64,000 nucleotides of DNA, taken from the NCBI GenBank assembly GCA_934085595.1, contig CAKOHK010000002.1:85014-149013 (forward strand), written 5' to 3'. The DNA comes from an uncultured Bacilli bacterium. GTDB taxonomy: Bacteria; Bacillota_I; Bacilli_A; RF39; UBA660. The notes under the pieces are model-generated. The model saw only the letters and a list, made by a program, of their open reading frames with translations, did no database searches and was not told the DNA's origin. How positions within the stretch are numbered: the stretch's first letter is position 1; each line of letters opens with the position of its first letter. This document shows positions 60,087 to 64,000 of the stretch, piece after piece. The translations under genes and the position numbers were made by a program.

Positions 60087-62711
60087 ATGAAATATGTATA
60101 TATGTTTTCTGAAGGAAACAAAGACATGAAAAACTTACTTGGTGGAAAAGGTGCTAACCTTGCAGAAATGACTAGCATTGGTTTACCTGTACCAAGAGGG
60201 TTCACTGTTACTACTGAAGCATGTACTTCTTATTATGATAATAATAAAGTAATTAGTGAAGAAATAGTAAGTGAAATCTATGAAAAATTAGATGAACTAG
60301 AAAAAATAACTGGTAAGAAAATGGGAGATGCTAAAAATCCATTACTAGTATCAGTTAGAAGTGGAGCAAGAGCAAGTATGCCTGGTATGATGGATACCGT
60401 ACTTAATCTAGGTTTAAATGATGAAGTATGTGAAAGCTTTGCTAAAGAAACAAATAATAAAAGATTTGTTTATGATTCATATAGAAGATTTATAATGATG
60501 TTTGCTGATGTAGTAAAAGGATACTCAAAGAACTCATTTGAAAGAATATTAGATAAATTTAAGGAAGAAAAAAATGCTAAATATGATACAGATTTAACAG
60601 CAGAAGATATGTATGAAATAGCATTTAAGTTTAAAGATATTTATAAAGAATTATCAGGAACTGATTTTCCACAAGATCCTAAAGTTCAATTAATAGAAGC
60701 AGTAACAGCTGTATTTAGAAGCTGGAATAATGAAAGAGCTATCTATTATAGAAGAATGAACGATATACCATCAAGCTGGGGAACAGCAGTAAATGTTCAA
60801 GAAATGGTTTATGGTAATAAAGGTGATGACTGTGGAACTGGAGTTGCATTTACAAGAAATCCAGCTACAGGAGAAAAGAAATTATATGGTGAGTTCTTAA
60901 TGAATGCACAAGGAGAAGATGTAGTTGCAGGAGTTAGAACACCTAATAGTATAGATACATTAAAAGAAATAGCACCAAGTGCATATGAAGAGTTTGTAAA
61001 AACATGTGAAATACTTGAAAATCATTACAAAGATATGCAAGATATGGAGTTTACTATTGAAAACGGTAAACTATTTATGCTTCAAACACGTAATGGAAAG
61101 AGAACTGCAGCAGCAGCACTTAAGATAGCAGTTGATTTATATAATGAAGGTATGATTACTAAAGAAGAAGCACTTCTAAGAGTAGAACCAAAACAATTAG
61201 ATCAATTATTACATCCAAACTTTGATAAAGAAGCACTTGATAAAGCACAGGTTATCGCTACAGGACTAGCAGCATCTCCAGGAGCAGCAACAGGTAAAAT
61301 ATATTTTAGTGCTGAAGAAGTAACTAAAAAAGCTACAGAAGATAAAGAAGATGCAATTCTTGTAAGATTAGAAACATCACCAGAAGATATTGAAGGAATG
61401 AATCACGCAAGAGGAATCCTTACAATAAGAGGTGGAATGACATCACATGCAGCAGTAGTAGCAAGAGGAATGGGAAGATGCTGCGTATCTGGTTGTGGAG
61501 AACTAATTATTGATGAAGAAAATAAAACTTTAAGTACAAAAGATGGAAAAGTATTTAAAGAAGGAGATTATATTAGTTTAGATGGAAGCACTGGAAAAGT
61601 ATATGGTGAAAAAATTGAAACTAAAGAAGCTGAAATAAGTGGATACTTTGATACATTTATGAAATGGGCTGATGAAGTAAGAGTACTTGAAGTAAGAACT
61701 AACGCTGATACACCAAAAGATGCTACACAAGCACGTAAGTTTGGAGCACAAGGAATAGGTCTTTGCCGTACAGAGCATATGTTCTTTGAAGCATCAAGAA
61801 TATTTGCTATGAGACAAATGATAGTAGCAAGTGAAGTAGAAGAAAGAGAAAAAGCACTTGAAAAACTATTACCAATGCAAAGAAAAGACTTTGAAGGACT
61901 ATTTATTGCTATGGAAGGTCTTCCAGTTACAATAAGATTCTTAGACCCACCACTTCATGAATTCTTACCACATACAGATGAAGAAATAAAAGACTTAGCA
62001 AAAGAACTAGGCATTACATTTGAAGAACTTAAAAATAGAGTAACATCACTTCACGAGTTCAATCCAATGATGGGACACAGAGGATGTAGACTTGCTGTAA
62101 CTTATCCAGAAATTGCAAGAATGCAAACAAGAGCAGTTATAGAAGCAGCTTTAAATGTAAGAGAAAATAATAATCTAAATGTAGTACCAGAAATAATGAT
62201 ACCTTTAGTAGGAGATGCTAAAGAACTTAAATATGTTAGAGATATAGTAGAAGATACTATTAAAGAAATATTTAAAGAAAAAGGTACATCTATAGAATAT
62301 AAAATAGGTACAATGATTGAAATACCAAGAGCAGCTCTAACAGCAGATAAAGTAGCACAGTATGCAGAGTTCTTCAGCTTTGGAACAAATGATTTAACTC
62401 AAATGACTTATGGATTTAGTAGAGATGATGCAGGTAAATTCCTAAATGATTACTACAAAAAACAAATATTTGAAAATGATCCATTTGCAAGAATAGATGA
62501 AGAAGGAGTAGGACAACTTGTTAAAATGGCTGCTGAAAAAGGTAGAAGTGTAAGACCAGATATTCATCTTGGAATATGTGGAGAACATGGTGGAGATCCA
62601 AAAACTATTGACTTCTGTCATAGAGTAGGACTTACTTATGTATCATGTAGTCCATTTAGAGTACCAATTGCACGTCTAGCAGCAGCACAGGCAGCTATTA
62701 ATAATAAATAG
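60087..62711 (+). CDS. ppdK: Pyruvate, phosphate dikinase
   Basis: 874 residues, the full length of the family. The N-terminal ATP-grasp part includes LLGGKGANLAEMTSIGLPVP and SVRSGARASMPGMMDTVLNL; the mobile swivelling domain has GGMTSHAAVVARGMG with the phosphoryl-carrying His454; the C-terminal PEP barrel has GIGLCRTEHMFF, MIPLVGDAKELK, FFSFGTNDLTQM and a Cys in HLGICGEHGGDP. It interconverts pyruvate, ATP and phosphate with PEP, AMP and pyrophosphate, and in anaerobic Firmicutes usually works in glycolysis. It is a single-gene unit with its own promoter and terminator. Confidence 0.97.
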   Translation: MKYVYMFSEGNKDMKNLLGGKGANLAEMTSIGLPVPRGFTVTTEACTSYYDNNKVISEEIVSEIYEKLDELEKITGKKMGDAKNPLLVSVRSGARASMPGMMDTVLNLGLNDEVCESFAKETNNKRFVYDSYRRFIMMFADVVKGYSKNSFERILDKFKEEKNAKYDTDLTAEDMYEIAFKFKDIYKELSGTDFPQDPKVQLIEAVTAVFRSWNNERAIYYRRMNDIPSSWGTAVNVQEMVYGNKGDDCGTGVAFTRNPATGEKKLYGEFLMNAQGEDVVAGVRTPNSIDTLKEIAPSAYEEFVKTCEILENHYKDMQDMEFTIENGKLFMLQTRNGKRTAAAALKIAVDLYNEGMITKEEALLRVEPKQLDQLLHPNFDKEALDKAQVIATGLAASPGAATGKIYFSAEEVTKKATEDKEDAILVRLETSPEDIEGMNHARGILTIRGGMTSHAAVVARGMGRCCVSGCGELIIDEENKTLSTKDGKVFKEGDYISLDGSTGKVYGEKIETKEAEISGYFDTFMKWADEVRVLEVRTNADTPKDATQARKFGAQGIGLCRTEHMFFEASRIFAMRQMIVASEVEEREKALEKLLPMQRKDFEGLFIAMEGLPVTIRFLDPPLHEFLPHTDEEIKDLAKELGITFEELKNRVTSLHEFNPMMGHRGCRLAVTYPEIARMQTRAVIEAALNVRENNNLNVVPEIMIPLVGDAKELKYVRDIVEDTIKEIFKEKGTSIEYKIGTMIEIPRAALTADKVAQYAEFFSFGTNDLTQMTYGFSRDDAGKFLNDYYKKQIFENDPFARIDEEGVGQLVKMAAEKGRSVRPDIHLGICGEHGGDPKTIDFCHRVGLTYVSCSPFRVPIARLAAAQAAINNK

Positions 62712-62782
62712 TTTGCTTGATATTTAAAAAAATTAGGACGATAAAGTATATTTTAGAGATAAAATAAAATATACATGATGCG

Positions 62783-62816
62783 GAGAAACTTATATAAAAT
62801 AGGTTTCTCTTTTTTA
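62783..62816 (+). terminator. Intrinsic terminator of ppdK
   Basis: Stem GAGAAAC / GTTTCTC (62783-62789 and 62803-62809) followed by a long T-run. Confidence 0.85.
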
Positions 62817-62836
62817 TTTAAGAAAGGAGAACAAAT

Positions 62837-63016
62837 ATGAATGAAATAATAAAAAGAAATATAAAAAGGTTTCCAAAAACATTTTGCTTTAAACTTACAA
62901 AAGCTGAATTGGAGGGCATTTTTTCAAGGTCGCAATTTGCAACCTTGAAAAAAGATGACGATTTAAGAGGATATAATATTAAATATTTACCTTATGTTTT
63001 AACAGAACAAGGATAA
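62837..63016 (+). pseudogene. ORF6N-domain fragment
   Basis: 59 residues after AAAGGAG: KRFPKTFCFKLTKAELEGI, FSRSQFATLKKDD, RGYNIKYLPYVLTEQG, then TAA. This is the beginning of an ORF6N domain (phage-type antirepressor or regulator), which normally continues past FTEQGVAML. The frame stops there, so a truncated remnant is likely; expression as a short protein cannot be excluded. Confidence 0.65.
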
Positions 63017-63018
63017 TT

Positions 63019-64000
63019 ATGAATAATAAAACTTTGACATTAAGACCAATGATGAAAATATCTGATATGGTTCCTTATTTGAAAAATAAAAACATTAAAT
63101 TTAAATGTTGTTCAGAACAAGATGCTGAAATATATTTAAAAGAAAATAATAACTATTATAATGTAACATCATATAAAAATAATTTTGTTAAATATCAATG
63201 TGGTGAGCTTGAAGGAAAATATATAGATTTAGATTTTGCATATTTAAAAGATTTATCTATTATAGATTATAGAACTAGACTAGTGTTGTTTAAAATGATA
63301 ATTGATATAGAACATTATTTAAAAATAAGAATGCTAAATACTATTGAGGGAATATCAGAGGAAGATGGTTATAAAATTGTTAATTTATATTTGGAAAAAG
63401 ATTTTAATGACAAGAAATGTCCTAAAAGAGTGCATGAAAGCATTAGAAAAAAAGTATCAAATGAATATTATCAAAAAATATTTTCTAAATACGATTTAGA
63501 TAAAGATACTAAAATAGAAAATATACCTATTTGGGAATTCCTTGAAATAATCACATTTGGTGAGTTGATTAATTTTTTTGACTTCTTTACTAAGTATTAT
63601 ATTTTAGACGACAATAAATATATATTTATTTTAAGAGAAGTAAATAAACTTAGAAATGCTGTTGCTCATAATTCTTGTGTATTATGTGAGCTAGACAAAA
63701 AAGACAATACGCATAGAGTTGATACGTTAGTTATTAATTATTTAAAAGATTGTGGTATTGGGAAAGAGAATAGAAATACTAAACTTTCTAATTCTAGAAT
63801 AAGACAAATTACCTATACTTTATATATGTTTAATATTATAGTAAGTAGTGATGGCGTAAAGAATAATGTAAAACACGATATCACAAAATTATTTTATGGA
63901 AGAATAATTTTAAATGGAAAATACTATAATAATAATGGACTATTGAAATCCATATATAATTATTTTGATAAAATTATTGAGAAAAATTATAAAGAAAATT
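63019..64000 (+). CDS. Abi-family abortive-infection protein (HEPN-type), partial at the window end
   Basis: The frame is open from the ATG at 63019 to the end of the window, 327 residues without a stop. The Abi_2/AbiD-AbiF pattern is present: YLKNKNIKFKCCSEQDAEIY, the helix SIIDYRTRLVLFKMIIDIEH, and LRNAVAHNSC with Arg212 and His217 giving the RxxxxH motif of HEPN ribonucleases. These proteins halt growth on phage infection, probably by RNA cleavage. It follows the ORF6N fragment by two bases and has an AAGGAT ribosome site. The C-terminal end lies beyond the window. Confidence 0.8.
   Translation, partial: MNNKTLTLRPMMKISDMVPYLKNKNIKFKCCSEQDAEIYLKENNNYYNVTSYKNNFVKYQCGELEGKYIDLDFAYLKDLSIIDYRTRLVLFKMIIDIEHYLKIRMLNTIEGISEEDGYKIVNLYLEKDFNDKKCPKRVHESIRKKVSNEYYQKIFSKYDLDKDTKIENIPIWEFLEIITFGELINFFDFFTKYYILDDNKYIFILREVNKLRNAVAHNSCVLCELDKKDNTHRVDTLVINYLKDCGIGKENRNTKLSNSRIRQITYTLYMFNIIVSSDGVKNNVKHDITKLFYGRIILNGKYYNNNGLLKSIYNYFDKIIEKNYKEN

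Noticed and set aside
1..64000. TGA read as tryptophan (Mycoplasma-type code)
   Set aside because: Many genes end cleanly with TGA in overlaps such as ATGA, and TGG is used for Trp.
1..64000. tRNA, rRNA or tmRNA genes
   Set aside because: I looked in the intergenic gaps, including after smpB, and saw no cloverleaf pattern or rRNA text; a tRNA scan would be decisive.

Overview
The window is very AT-rich bacterial DNA with every supported gene on the + strand. TGA is used as a stop, so the genetic code is standard. Sortase-assembled pili (a wall-bearing Gram-positive trait), a T-box riboswitch, an L20 leader, Shine-Dalgarno sites of the AGGAGG type and GatCAB all point to a low-GC Firmicute. 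My best guess is an uncultured gut Bacilli/Mollicutes-related lineage; this is an inference, since no rRNA is present.

Layout. 1-5046: small housekeeping genes (sugar nucleotidyltransferase, YbaK-type editing protein, an ogt-tag alkylation-repair pair, a MATE transporter fused to a cytidylate-kinase-like domain). 5110-12581: a complete pilus operon (coiled-coil protein, dedicated signal peptidase, VWA tip adhesin, LPETG backbone pilin, class C sortase, LVQTG basal pilin, second sortase). 12593-17540: an unusual five-gene operon behind a consensus promoter with two GTGTA-N5-TACAC palindromes. It encodes a pyruvate-kinase-like barrel, a PurA-like enzyme, a uridine-kinase-like P-loop kinase, a DnaJ-pseudokinase and a VWA protein. 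17615-24297: an accessory island (GNATs, KilA-N, RhuM, ASCH, class I amidotransferase, decayed serine recombinase, small ORFs and gene debris).

24360-38999: rbgA; an mTERF-like solenoid protein with about fifteen 26-residue repeats; an ABC-F gene behind a leader-peptide attenuator; infC-rpmI-rplT behind an L20 leader; an acyltransferase, an acyl-CoA ligase, a hybrid histidine kinase and an RNA methyltransferase; and a rel gene behind a second leader-peptide attenuator. 39047-43636: a tightly packed cluster with two class II aminoacyl-tRNA-synthetase paralogues (AsnRS-like, and HisRS/HisZ-like), a SAM methyltransferase, a P-loop kinase and an MccF-type S66 peptidase. I infer it makes or modifies an aminoacyl or peptidyl small molecule and encodes its own immunity. 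43937-45784: a HipA-like kinase and a C39-like peptidase.

45820-64000: sigma factor, folD, a T-box-controlled asnS-gatCAB operon, two tandem paralogous TasA/camelysin-like surface proteins, RNase R (with a LysM-like insertion) and SmpB, a small protein, pyruvate phosphate dikinase, and an ORF6N fragment followed by an Abi/HEPN gene running off the end.

The two best candidates for undescribed systems are the 12.6-17.5 kb and 39.0-43.6 kb clusters. Several leader elements (L20, T-box, two peptide-coupled attenuators) show that transcription attenuation is used heavily here. All assignments come from reading motifs by eye; no database search was run.
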